Both the position numbers and the translations under genes were made by a program. This document shows, piece by piece, positions 21,788 through 32,093 of a stretch of 64,000 bases of DNA (the stretch's first letter is position 1; each line of letters starts with the position of its first letter). The notes under the pieces were generated by a model, which did not search any database, was not told the DNA's origin, and worked only from the letters and a program-made list of their open reading frames with translations. The stretch covers positions 186,001 through 250,000 of the forward strand of contig NW_004457708.1 in NCBI RefSeq assembly GCF_000203815.1, written 5' to 3'. The DNA comes from Cavenderia fasciculata. Its lineage: Eukaryota > Evosea > Eumycetozoa > Acytosteliales > Cavenderiaceae.

Positions 21788-21822
21788 GTCAATCGGCTTA
21801 GACCACTCCAAGATACCTTGTT
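21788..21822 (-). pseudogene. tRNA-Ser pseudogene, 5' half only
   Basis: On the minus strand, AAGGTATCTTGGAGTGGTCTAAGCCGATTGACA copies the acceptor, D arm and the first half of the anticodon stem of the tRNA-Ser at 21371-21452. It has a 3-base deletion in the D-arm region. Similarity ends just before the anticodon loop. The 5' flank (an AACTTT-like stretch) is also shared, so flank plus 5' half were duplicated, as at the tRNA-Gly locus. Confidence 0.8.
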
Positions 21823-22332
21823 AAAAGTTTGTTTGGTTCTGCTTTATTTTTTAAAGTCCTTTTTAAAAGTTAGTTATTGAATATTCCCTCTAGTCACCTG
21901 CATTTTAGGTCCACTTGTTTCATTTGAAGTTTGTTCTAACTTTTGTTGGATCAAATGACAACTTTTGAGTTCCTCTACTTTGTCCATTCTTCTCCCATAT
22001 TACTTTTGGTCACCAGATCACCTTAAATTTATTATAAATCTTTTTTTTTTTTTTTTCTGTACAATATTTCAAGTTGTCCAAACTTGTAGACGCGAGAATT
22101 CATTTTGTTCAAAAATATTTTCAGTGATGACAGTGAAAGAACTTGAGAAAAAAAAGTAATTAAGCGATTTGCTCTGAGATTGTGATGAGTCAAATGATAA
22201 GACGTGTCAACAAACAAACAAATAGAGAGAAACTAAATACACACAAAAATAGACAACAAAATGTTATATAAAGCAATCAATCTCATTCATTTAATAATAT
22301 ACAACAATAATAATAAATAATAGTAACAAATA
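21823..22332. other. Spacer upstream of the F-box-like gene
   Basis: AT-rich with a T15 run near 22042-22056. It carries the promoter of the gene at 22333. No other feature recognised. Confidence 0.5.
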
Positions 22333-23760
22333 ATGAATTCATTACTACCAACAACAATAGAATCAAAGATTATATATCTTTTAAGTAATTTTGTAATAGG
22401 AGCAGAGAAAAAAGTAAACCTATCAACATTGATCAACATTTCAAATGTATGCAAAAGATGGAGAGATATTACCAAGTCTATGATTAGTACAAGACAAACC
22501 GAGGTTGGTTTAACTCTAAATCCTGGTACACACAACATTCAAGACTTTATAAAACACATCAACCATCCATTTTGTTTATTTCAACATATAAGATACTTTC
22601 AAATGCCACTAGTAGCTCCAAATCAAACTATATATCAAAGCAACATTGAATATATAGATTCTAATCTAGAAACTATTGGTACAGGACTAGAATCAATCAA
22701 TTTCAATAGAGGAGGACTCACAGTTTATAATAGATTGGTAGATAATTTACTTTCAACACCACATTCACACCTATTACCACATTTAAAACGAGTACAACAA
22801 ATTGATTATAGAAAAGGAATCAATCCAAAAATATTTGGTCAATTGGAAGAATTAAAGATTGCATTTGGAGAGCCAATCAATCACAATGACATTTACAAAG
22901 TACTTGGTCATTGTCAACGAGCCAAGATATTAGATGTGCGTATCACTACTGAAAATAGTCGATTGGTTATTCTCGACAAACTCTTTTCGAGTATTCCAAG
23001 ATCGGTCGAAAAGCTTACACTCCACGTCGAACCAAAAGTACCATACCCCTACCATTTACTACCACACACCCTCAAACAATTGGTCCTCATCAACAAACGA
23101 CAAGAAAATTCAGACGGCTACTACAAATACCTTGCCACCAGTCAAATCAATAGTGCAATGTTTTCAGATCAAAACTGGTCACGTCTCTTTGGTGCATTGC
23201 CTCTGACTAGGTTGACCACCATTTCACTTGGTCTTGTATTTCCAATAGAGATGCAAGATATTGGTCAATTTGCTCCACTACTCCCATCTACCGTCGAAAA
23301 TCTTTCCATTCGTTTCTATAGTCCTCAATTGTTTCCAATTCTCAAACGTCTCTTGTTTGAAAATGATTTATCAAATTTAAAAGTTTTAAAATTAGAAGCA
23401 ACTGCTTCTGTCAATGTTTATATGAATCTATCAAATATAATAGAGATGGTTTCAGATTTTCTTAAAATTGGCAAATCACCAAATATTCAAGAATTGGTAT
23501 TATCAAGTTATTTTGGAGAAATGATTAAAGTTGATGAAATTGGACAATTAGAATTAAACCTTTTGAATCTAATTGCAAATAGTCAAAGCATTAAGCTATT
23601 CCAAATTCAAGGTGCACCACTATTCCGTACACCCTTGACAATTACCGATTATCCAATTGGTCAAATTTTAGTAAACACTTATAATTCAATGAATATAAAT
23701 AGTCCTTTAATATCAATTCCAAATGGTATTGAATATTTAATAATAAATAAAAATAATTAA
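22333..23760 (+). CDS. Dictyostelid F-box-like / leucine-rich-repeat-type protein
   Basis: A single-exon gene of 475 residues. The N-terminal part (SKIIYLLSNFV...LSTLINISNVCKRWRDITKSMI) has the shape of an F-box helix pair, with the usual 'LxxxSxVCKRWRxIxxS' ending. The rest has irregular leucine-rich segments (LKRVQQIDY, VEKLTLHVEP, LKQLVLIN, LTTISLGLVF, VENLSIRFYS, LKVLKLEAT, IQELVLSSYF) spaced 25-40 residues apart, as in large amoebal F-box/LRR families. F-box proteins link substrates to SCF ubiquitin ligases through Skp1. The target is unknown. The F-box match is by pattern only; a plain LRR protein is the alternative. It converges with acyltransferase copy A, with 14 bp between stop codons. 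Confidence 0.65.
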   Translation: MNSLLPTTIESKIIYLLSNFVIGAEKKVNLSTLINISNVCKRWRDITKSMISTRQTEVGLTLNPGTHNIQDFIKHINHPFCLFQHIRYFQMPLVAPNQTIYQSNIEYIDSNLETIGTGLESINFNRGGLTVYNRLVDNLLSTPHSHLLPHLKRVQQIDYRKGINPKIFGQLEELKIAFGEPINHNDIYKVLGHCQRAKILDVRITTENSRLVILDKLFSSIPRSVEKLTLHVEPKVPYPYHLLPHTLKQLVLINKRQENSDGYYKYLATSQINSAMFSDQNWSRLFGALPLTRLTTISLGLVFPIEMQDIGQFAPLLPSTVENLSIRFYSPQLFPILKRLLFENDLSNLKVLKLEATASVNVYMNLSNIIEMVSDFLKIGKSPNIQELVLSSYFGEMIKVDEIGQLELNLLNLIANSQSIKLFQIQGAPLFRTPLTITDYPIGQILVNTYNSMNINSPLISIPNGIEYLIINKNN

Positions 23761-23774
23761 AAAAAATAATTTAT

Positions 23775-25954
23775 TTAATTTAATAATGAATATTTAATAA
23801 TTGATGGTTTTGGATGAAATAATAATTTTTCCAAATTGATTGCTGGTTTTTCAATTGTAAGATGAAGAATAAAGGCACATGCCAAAGAAATTACAAGGTT
23901 GAATATCGAGGTGGCGGCAACATCTACAACTGCATAGTGAAAGAGTGTTACTCTACAAAATGCAAATACCCAAATCACAATAGGGTGGACAATATAGGTA
24001 GAGTAGGTGAGTTTGGAGAGGTTCTTGAAAATAGGTTGTTCAAACAACCATGCAACAATCCCACCACGACCTGCAAAGGCAGTGATGATAAATAGACCAG
24101 CACCAATAACAAATCCAGTATGTCCAGATGCATTGAAAAAGGCATTATGAAGAGTTGACCATCCATCACCAATATATGAATTGTAAGAGATGAATGTAAA
24201 GAAAGTGGTGATACCAAGTGCAATGATATAGGAGAGGTAACGAACAGGTGCCTTGTTTTTGATGACTCGCATAATGACTGGTGTGTCAACAATCATTGCC
24301 ATGGCCAAACCAACTGCATAGGCACCAACTCTTGTCCAGGGCTTTTGATAAATATCAGTTGTAAAATTAGTTACCTTTCCTTGTAGTTGGGTAAACTCGA
24401 AAAAGGTATTGAGTTTATACTTTAAAGTGATCCAAAAATTGGTTGTAAAGGTAATGGCAAAAAGTACAAACACAAAAGCAACTCCAAACTTTTTGTTCTT
24501 TTTGTAAAGGACTGCGGCTATAGGAGCGACAAAGATATAGTAGATCATGTCATCCCCAAGGTACCAACTCCATCCCATACAGCTGGTTTGTGGGTACAAA
24601 GTGTTGATGTACAAGAGGTTAGACCACCAGGAATTTTCACAACTAGAAGCTACACTATAATAACCAAACCACCATGGACCAGAACCAATTTGAGGACTAA
24701 GTTTCCAAAAGAAAAACAACATGAAAAAGTAGAGTGGCGAGAGACGGATATATCGATGTACAATGTATTTTAACCAAAACTTGTATTTTGGTCCATCAAT
24801 ATAAGTTGCTTTTTCAAGTTGTTGCAACAAACTGTTACAAACCAAAAATCCAGACAACATGAAAAAGGTATCAACTGCAAATTCTGCAGCACTTATCAAT
24901 TGGAATGGTACAGTTGGGACGATATTAACCAAGACAGTTTGTAAATTATCATATCCAAAATTAATGTTGAATAAAATGTTGTGACCAATGACAACCCAAC
25001 AGGTACCAAAGAAACGGATGCCATCCAACACATCAAAATGTTTCTTGTCAGAGGATGAGGTTGTAAAACTATGGTAGTTTTGGATCAACGAGAATGCCAA
25101 TAGTATTTGGAGTGGTGTGGAGGCCTCTTTCATATCTCCTTGGTAGCTGCTGTTGTGGTTGATTTGATTCTTTTCCCAATCATCGTTTTTGTTGCTACTG
25201 ATACGGTATGATTCAGTGTCTTGATTCTTTTTGGCTATTGCCTTATGTGTATAGAGATAGTATTCAGCAATAGTACCAGCACACACAAAGGCGGCGATAA
25301 TAGAACACAAGATAATCATTACAATTGGACCAGCAGTCATTGGTAACTTGTCAGTAAGATTATCACCAGAATAACAATGAATGTCAAAACCACCTCCAAG
25401 ACCAGCCTCTTCCAAGTAAGGGGCCATACCAGTCATATTGATCAATGTTTGTAATGCCATATTAATGTCAGTCTCTGAGCATGAAGAGGGAAGACATAAT
25501 GCAGCCAATGCAGTAACAAATCCATTATCAGTGGTCACTGCACAATATTGTGAAACATTGCTTAGTAAACTTAAACAATTATCATAGTTTCCCAAGATCA
25601 AAAAATCCTTTTCCACTTGCTTCAATTACTAAATTAAAAAAAAAAGTTAGAATAAAGATAGATTGATTAATTTAATTTATACATACTTTCAAATGAGCTT
25701 GGATACTTTAATTTTGATAAAGCATATAAATCTGTTTCACATTGTGGTGATATTGATTCAGATGATGAACCACCAATCTGTTGTTGTTCAAATGTTGAAT
25801 AAACATTGACAAGTGAAGCTCCAGATGCAATCGATTGTTTGGTGAAATCAACAAGTTTATGTAGGTCTGGTCTAGATACTCTTGCATCAACAACAATTGC
25901 TAATACTAAAACAAATATTGTTACAATAGTTATGATTTGATTTAATCTCACCAT
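23775..25954 (-). CDS. NRF-6-like membrane acyltransferase 3, copy A (frame broken)
   Basis: Exons 25954-25687 and 25628-23775. Exon 1 encodes a signal anchor (MVRLNQIITIVTIFVLVLAI) and the start of the NRF domain. Exon 2 carries the Cys-containing NRF part (SSCSETDINMALQTLINMTG), then about ten membrane spans of the acyltransferase 3 family (FDVLDGIRFFGTCWVVIGHN, HRYIRLSPLYF, WSWYLGDDMIYYIF). The intron position and phase are the same as in copy B at 50825. But at 25591-25593 copy A has GGG (sense) where copy B has GG. That one-base insertion puts a stop (TGA) 15 codons into exon 2 in the spliced frame. No alternative donor or acceptor I tried restores it. Either copy A is a young pseudogene or the base is a sequencing error. 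Proteins of this type (worm NRF-6, NDG-4) are multi-span O-acyltransferases of unknown substrate. Confidence 0.85.
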
Positions 25955-26256
25955 CTTTCTTTTGTTTAAAATAAAAAGAAATTGAAATATAAATCTAGAA
26001 TGATTGATAAACTCCAACTCGCAACTTTTTAAAATTGAAAAGTATTACATCTCTCATCTCCTTGAGAGTCTTTAAAAGAAAAGAGAGGGAGTATGGATAT
26101 ATGCCATCACGTAAACACGATCACCTCTTTCGGGTATTGGGCTATTGATTCCTAGGTTGCCAAGAATGAGAATTTCGGGGTTATGAAAACTCGATGATAT
26201 TATTAGTTTCTTTTTTTTAGTTTCGAAAATATCTTTTAATTATTTATTTTATAGAT

Positions 26257-29200
26257 TTAAATTAATTTAGGAAAACCTTTAGATTTAAAAAGATTTAAAA
26301 CACTTGTAATATTATTTGGAAGTATTTCAAATCTAAAAGAGGTTGTTGATATTTTAAGGATATCGCCTGTTGCTAGGGGTTTTGATTCCTTGTAAAAGAC
26401 GGCTTCGGGTGGTGATAAAAATTGAGTTTCCTTGGTGAATGTTGCCATTTGATCTTGAAGTATTCTGGTGCCATTGATAAATGTATTGTTGTTTCTTGCA
26501 AAGCTGGCAACTGCAAATCGATTCTTGGTCAAGTCATATTCAATGACTGCGTGGTGATGAGATACTGCTCTGTCCTTTAGCCAAATATCTGTAGATATAC
26601 CATTCTTTTTCTTTCCTCTACCAATGATAATTCTACTCAATTTCATTTGATGTGCTAAAGATTCTCCTCCTTCTGCTGTAATCATATATAATACAGCTAT
26701 CGGTATAGATAATATATAAATTGAATCTGTAAAAATGCCTCTTACAAATGTTGGTGATGCTATTGATAATGATTGTTGTACAATGTTTGAAGAAGATGTA
26801 ATTTGAACTGAATGAATTGGTGTAGGAGAAAGAGGTAGAGGTGGTTGTGGAGGAGGATCTATTTTTTGAGCAACTTGATCTATTTTTTGATCAACTTGAG
26901 TTATAATTGGAGAAACAAGAGGATTAGAAAGTGGAAGTAAAAGTTGTACTGGTTGTGGTGATGTAGGTGGTTGAGGTTGACTTGTTGTTGTTGTAGTTGG
27001 TGTATTATTTGATTCAGATAATTGAGTTCCTCCCATCTTTACAATAACCTTTTTAAAATCACCTCCTGGAGATGGTACTTTGAATGTCATATTTAGTCTA
27101 GATGGAGAGATTGTTGGATTTTGTGTAGTAACAGGTGTTGTTGATGAGGGTGATGACAATATACCAGTTGTAGTTGTCGCTGTTGTTGTCGATGAAACAA
27201 CAGCAGTTGGTATTATAACTGGTGATGGTGAAGGTGGTGATGGGGTACTGGGAGATGGGAAAACAGCTGGTGGTAATGGTACAGTCTTTGACTTTGTTGG
27301 TTTTTTAGATGGTGGAGGTTGTGGAATTTGCAAGGTTGATGGTTTGTATGGTGAAGGTGAAATGGTCGATGATGACGATGATGATAACGTTTCGACAGCA
27401 GGTGGTTGTTGTTGTTGACCTACAATGGTTGGTACTCTTGGTAATCTTGGTAATCTTGGACTAAGTATTGTCTTTGGAACAAATGGTGATTCTGGTTGTT
27501 GGATGGAAGTGTTTGGTGTCGACGATGAAGCAGATGGAGTTGACACTAAAATAGTTGAAGAATCCAATGATGGAGACATTGGAGTGGTAGGTGGTGATAA
27601 TTGACCAGACTTTTGAATTGGTGAAACAATTTCAGAAGGTGTGGTGGTGGTAGTAGTAGCAGAGGGAGAGGATGAAGGTGAATTTTTGTGTTGAATACGA
27701 AGTGGTAATCGACCATAAATTTGTCGATGATCGGTAGATATTGGTTTGTCGGGTGTAGAGATGGGAGCTATAGTTGGTAAAGGACTAGACACCCATTGTT
27801 CAGTGACAGAGTGTTTTGTTGTATCTTCTGGACTGGCAGGAATAACAATCGATACTTCACTAAAAGATTCTTGATCATCTAAAGTCGTGGCAGTAGTGGT
27901 AGCGGCACCCTTTGTTTTCTTTAGAGTTGGCAAATTGGTTATAGTCGATTTATCCATTGATTTTCTTTTGAAAAATTTGGCTATGTTTTGTGATTGAGGT
28001 TGAGGTTGAGATTGAGATCGATCAATTTCCATTTGTTGTGGTTCCTCCTCTTCTTTTCCAATTTCCTTTTGTAATTCTTTTTCCTTTTCCTTTTGTGCTT
28101 CCAATTCTCTTTTTTCTTGTCTTTCTCGGTCTCTTCTATCACGTTCTTCTTTTTCCTTTTCTTTTCTCTCTCTTTCTCTTTCTTTTTCCTTTTCTCTTCT
28201 TTCAGATTCTTGTCTTTCTCTTTCTCTTTGTCTCTCTTTTTTAGAATCTTTTTTTGGTGCTGGTGTTGGTATTGGTGGTGTTGGTATAGGAATAGGAATT
28301 TCAATCTCTTTTTCTTTTTCCTTTTCTTTTTCCTCTTTTTCTTTTGTCTTTTCGACTCTTCTACTTCCATTTGATTTTTTACTACTACTACTACTACTAC
28401 TACTATCAATATCCATCATAGAGTTTGTTGTTGGAGTAGATGGTTCGGAAACAAAAGTTGTTGTTGTTGTTGTTGTCGTTGTCGGTTGAACTTGGGGTGG
28501 ATTAAAAGATGAAGATGGATTAGAGGATGGATTTGAAGTTGAATGAAAATTTGCGCGTGCTTGGAATATTTGATTATTAATTTGCATTAATCTTTGCCAT
28601 GCAAGAAATTGTGTAAATAATGGTGATAATGAAGACATTACAAATGAATTACAATTATCAATTGGTTGATTTGATAAATCACTTGGGAATATTCCAAATT
28701 CTGATGGCTATAAAAAAGAAAATTATAATGTCAATTGTTTAAAATTTCAAAATTTAATAAACATACCATTGAAGCAACAGATAATCTTCTTTGTTCTTTT
28801 AGTAATTGATCCAATTTCTTTAAATTTTCATTATTTGCGTCTTGTTGTTCTTCATCATCCATATAAACATCATGATCTCCATCCTTATTTTTTTGCCTAC
28901 TAGTAGCTTTTCCACTACGATGAGAAACTTTACTATTATTATTATTATTCTTTTGATTATTATTATTATTATTATTATTTATATCCGTTTGTTGTTGTTG
29001 TTGTTGATTATTATTAGTCAAAAATGAATAATTATCTTTTCCAAATAAATCAACAATTAATTGATGATCATAATAATCTTTTGATGATAATCCCTAAATG
29101 ATCATTAAAAAGATAATAATGTTTAATAAAAAACAATCTTCTAGATTTAGTTGTTTTGGGATACAAACATTTCCATAAATATTTTCATAGAATGGATCAC

Positions 29201-30383
29201 GATAAGAAGGATTATAACGATTTTGAAATACTTTGGGAGCAGTTGCACCACCAATAGTACTGTCACCACCAAATTCAAGAGTGAATCGATCACTTAGGAA
29301 TGGAGAGTGAATATTTCTACGATTTTTGTTTGAATCGTTTGTAAAGCTATTTTGATTGTTCTCCATCGACGACACTGATGAAGATGTAGATGCTACTGAT
29401 TCCTTTTCTTTTTTGTTTGATTGATTATTACTTTTTTGTTGTTGTTGTTTATCGGCATGTAAATCACATTTCCAAGTAAGAGGTTTTCGAACCAATGGAG
29501 GATCCAAACAATAAGTGTGAACTGAAATTCTACATTTTGAATGTGAACAATGTAACATATCTTCCATTGAATCATCACCATCACAAACATTACAAAATGA
29601 TTGTTTAAATGAATTATCTAGAAAAGGTAAAAAGAAAAAGAAAGAAAGAAAGGATTGTTTAATATTTTGATTTTTTTTTTTTTTAGATCATTCATATCAT
29701 ACTTAATAAATATTCTTCAGGTAATGTAAAACATGATGGATTCAATGTATCTAATGAATCAAATAATGATGACAGTATTGATTTTGAATGTTTTGGTTTA
29801 GGGTTCTAGAAAAAAAAAAGGTGTTAATATCACATATTTATATATATATATCACATCTCGATCATATCATACTTTATTTTGTTCACAAGAATGACAAAAC
29901 CAATCACCTTCAGGAAGAGAGGATACTGGTGGATCCAAACACATCATATGGAATGCGCATTCACATGATTCGCAACATAACAAATCACCTCCATCATGAC
30001 ATGCATCACAGAAATCATTATTAACCAATCCAACAGAATTCTAAAAAGATAAAATAGATAGATTAGATTAGGTATATATAATCAGTATAAATATAGATAG
30101 AGATATATATATATCATTTGATTCATACCAATTGTTCTTCATTTTCATTGACGATATAGAATTGAAGGTTCTCTTTGACACGTTCTTTTGCAACTTGTCT
30201 TTCTCTTGTAACCTTTTGTTTCTCTTCTTTTTTCTTCATTGCTATTCTTCTATTTGTATGTAAGTCCGATTGAGAACCTATAGTTTGTTGTTGTTGTTGT
30301 TGTGGTTGCGTTGTGGATGATGTTGTTGTTGATGTTGATGTTCCAAGTGAACTTGCATGCACACCAGTCATTTGATGCACCAA
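26257..30383 (-). CDS. PHD-PHD-FHA chromatin protein (PHF12-like)
   Basis: Six exons: 30383-30129, 30040-29873, 29805-29703, 29617-29169, 29093-28767 and 28707-26257, giving 1250 residues. Exon 2 is a complete C4HC3 PHD finger (FCDACHDGGDLLCCESCECAFH...CLDPP...GDWFCHSC). Exon 4 opens with a second, extended PHD-like finger (FCNVCDGDDSMEDMLHCSHS, HTYCLDPPLVRKPLTWKC). A long Ser/Thr/Pro/Lys-Glu region follows. The C-terminus is an FHA domain (SRIIIGRG, DIWLKDRAVSHHHAVIEYDL, NNNTFINGTRI). Two PHD fingers plus an FHA domain is the architecture of PHF12/Pf1, a subunit of Sin3-HDAC (Rpd3S-like) complexes; in that family the FHA domain recognises phosphothreonine. The exon 4 donor (GTTTGT at 29168) is weak but is the only one found that keeps the frame. 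An alternative start is the Met at 30371. Confidence 0.82.
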
Positions 30384-30689
30384 TCAATCAATATAAGAAT
30401 GTCAGATGAGTTGATATGATAGTATTGGTATTGAACGAGTTGATTGATTGATCGATCGATCTATATAGATTGATAGATCTTACACCAAAGAATGATAATG
30501 AAAACTAAACTAATTATGACTTCAAAAAAACAAACAAATATTAAATTAAAGATGAAGTTGGAAAATAAACGAGAGTTGGAGTTACACCCCCTCATCTCTC
30601 TCTCTCTCTCTCTATAAATCGAATCGATCATTCAATACTAGTATATATCTATATATTCTATATTCTATATTGATTTATTATTATTTAGT
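30384..30689. promoter_or_regulatory. 5' region of the PHF12-like gene with a (CT)n tract
   Basis: Between the PHF12-like start and the EMC2 stop. It contains GATT/GATC short repeats (30438-30480), where palindromic GATCGATC is prominent, and a (CT)11-like run (30592-30614). It probably holds the promoter of the PHF12-like gene and the EMC2 3' UTR. Confidence 0.45.
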
Positions 30690-31882
30690 TTATTTATTGA
30701 GAACGTCGGTATGTTGAATAAAAGCATTGACTATTGATAACTTGTGAGGAGTGTATTTGGCAGTGATGGCACGCAATTCAGATTGACACCATTGATACAA
30801 TTCGATTTGTGGCTCGCGAAGTTTAGTAGTTCCATAACCATGTGTATTACAGAATGAAAATATACACTAAATAAAAAAAGAAAGAAAGAAAGAGATTGGT
30901 TAAAAAAAGAAAGAAAGAAAGATATTCATTCTTTTGATTTCTTCTTCTTACCATAATGATACCATAAAGAGCAGTTAGATTAGTTGGAGGAATAGCATTA
31001 TCTTGAGAGGTGTGATTATTAAGTTCGAGTGAATGAGTATAGTATTTAAGAGCGACGATATAGTTTTCAGCACCTCCTATACTATAAATCAACTCTGCAT
31101 ATTTAACATAATAAATGTAATTGATTGGTGCTGCCAATATTAATTCTTCATAACAAAACATTGCATTCTTGAATCTACAAATATTAATATATTGATTAGA
31201 TTAATATTCATTTATCTTTCATTCAATTCTATTTCTATTATTCATTTCATCTTACGATAATAATTTAATATTTAGATGAGCCAATTCTAACCAAGCTTCA
31301 GGATCAATCATAAAAGCTTGAAGATAGGTATTTAACATTGTGATGGCTTGTTGATATTGACCCTTTGATTTCAAGATGGATACTTGTCTCTTCATGGTCA
31401 ATTGATCGGCCGGATATTTTTCCAATACACCTACATAGATATCGTTTGCTTTGCCAAAGGTATTGCTACACTCTAATTGCATAGCTCGCAATCTCGATAC
31501 TCTTACACTCTTTTCTCCAAACTTTTTAACCAATCTATCTTCTATAAATTCTGATGCTTCCTTTGCTTTGTTACATTCTAATAATGCCAATACAACTTGT
31601 TCAACAATATCATATGCTACACAAACAGAGAAAGTATTAGTCACTAACCATTCATATATATATCTTTCTTTCTTTTTCTTTACCTTCATTCTCTGTAGTA
31701 ATCTTTGAAAAGTATTTAGATAAAAGAGTAGAACCCAAGTCTGCTACCAATCTTGTTGATCTAAGCTTTGTGATTCTAAGGAATCGGAGAAACTCTATCA
31801 CCAACTTTGCATCAAATGACTTTTTATATACCTTTTCTCTATATTCTTTTAATTGTGCTACTTCACTTTGATTAATATCCAT
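30690..31882 (-). CDS. emc2: ER membrane protein complex subunit 2
   Basis: Exons 31882-31684, 31616-31256, 31174-30952 and 30866-30690 encode 319 residues (human EMC2 is 297). The protein is made of TPR helices without a membrane span. Family blocks include RVSRLRAMQLECSNTFGKAN, the GQYQQAITMLNTYLQAFMID-PEAWLELA stretch, FKNAMFCYEELILAAP and YAELIYSIGGAENYIVALKY. EMC2 is the cytosolic scaffold of the ER membrane protein complex, which inserts tail-anchored and multi-span proteins into the ER. The splice joining 31256 to 31174 restores the conserved 'S-F-K-N-A-M-F-C-Y-E-E' helix. The gene is divergent from tRNase Z with only 211 bp between starts. Confidence 0.92.
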
Positions 31883-32093
31883 GATTAATATATATACACA
31901 AAACAACAAACTTGGTCAAAGCGCACATACATAATACTTGTCTGTTTGGTGAACTTGCAAAAAAAAGCTTTTTATTTTTTTTTTTTGAGACAACACACGA
32001 AACGAGAGAGAGGATATGATTATCACGTTTCATTCTCATCTTTTAGTATCACTAGTTTATATTTATATATATATATTTGTTTAGATAGATAGG
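31883..32093. promoter_or_regulatory. Divergent promoter between EMC2 and tRNase Z
   Basis: A 211-bp spacer between two head-to-head genes. It contains T10 near 31977-31986 and TATATATATATA-type sequence just upstream of the tRNase Z ATG (32060-32072). Both promoters must be here. Confidence 0.55.

Noticed and set aside
28093-28374. Phe/Leu/Ser-rich plus-strand frame that looks like a membrane protein
   Set aside because: It is the antisense of the Lys/Glu-rich linker of the PHF12-like gene; complementing AAA/GAA codons always yields Phe/Leu.
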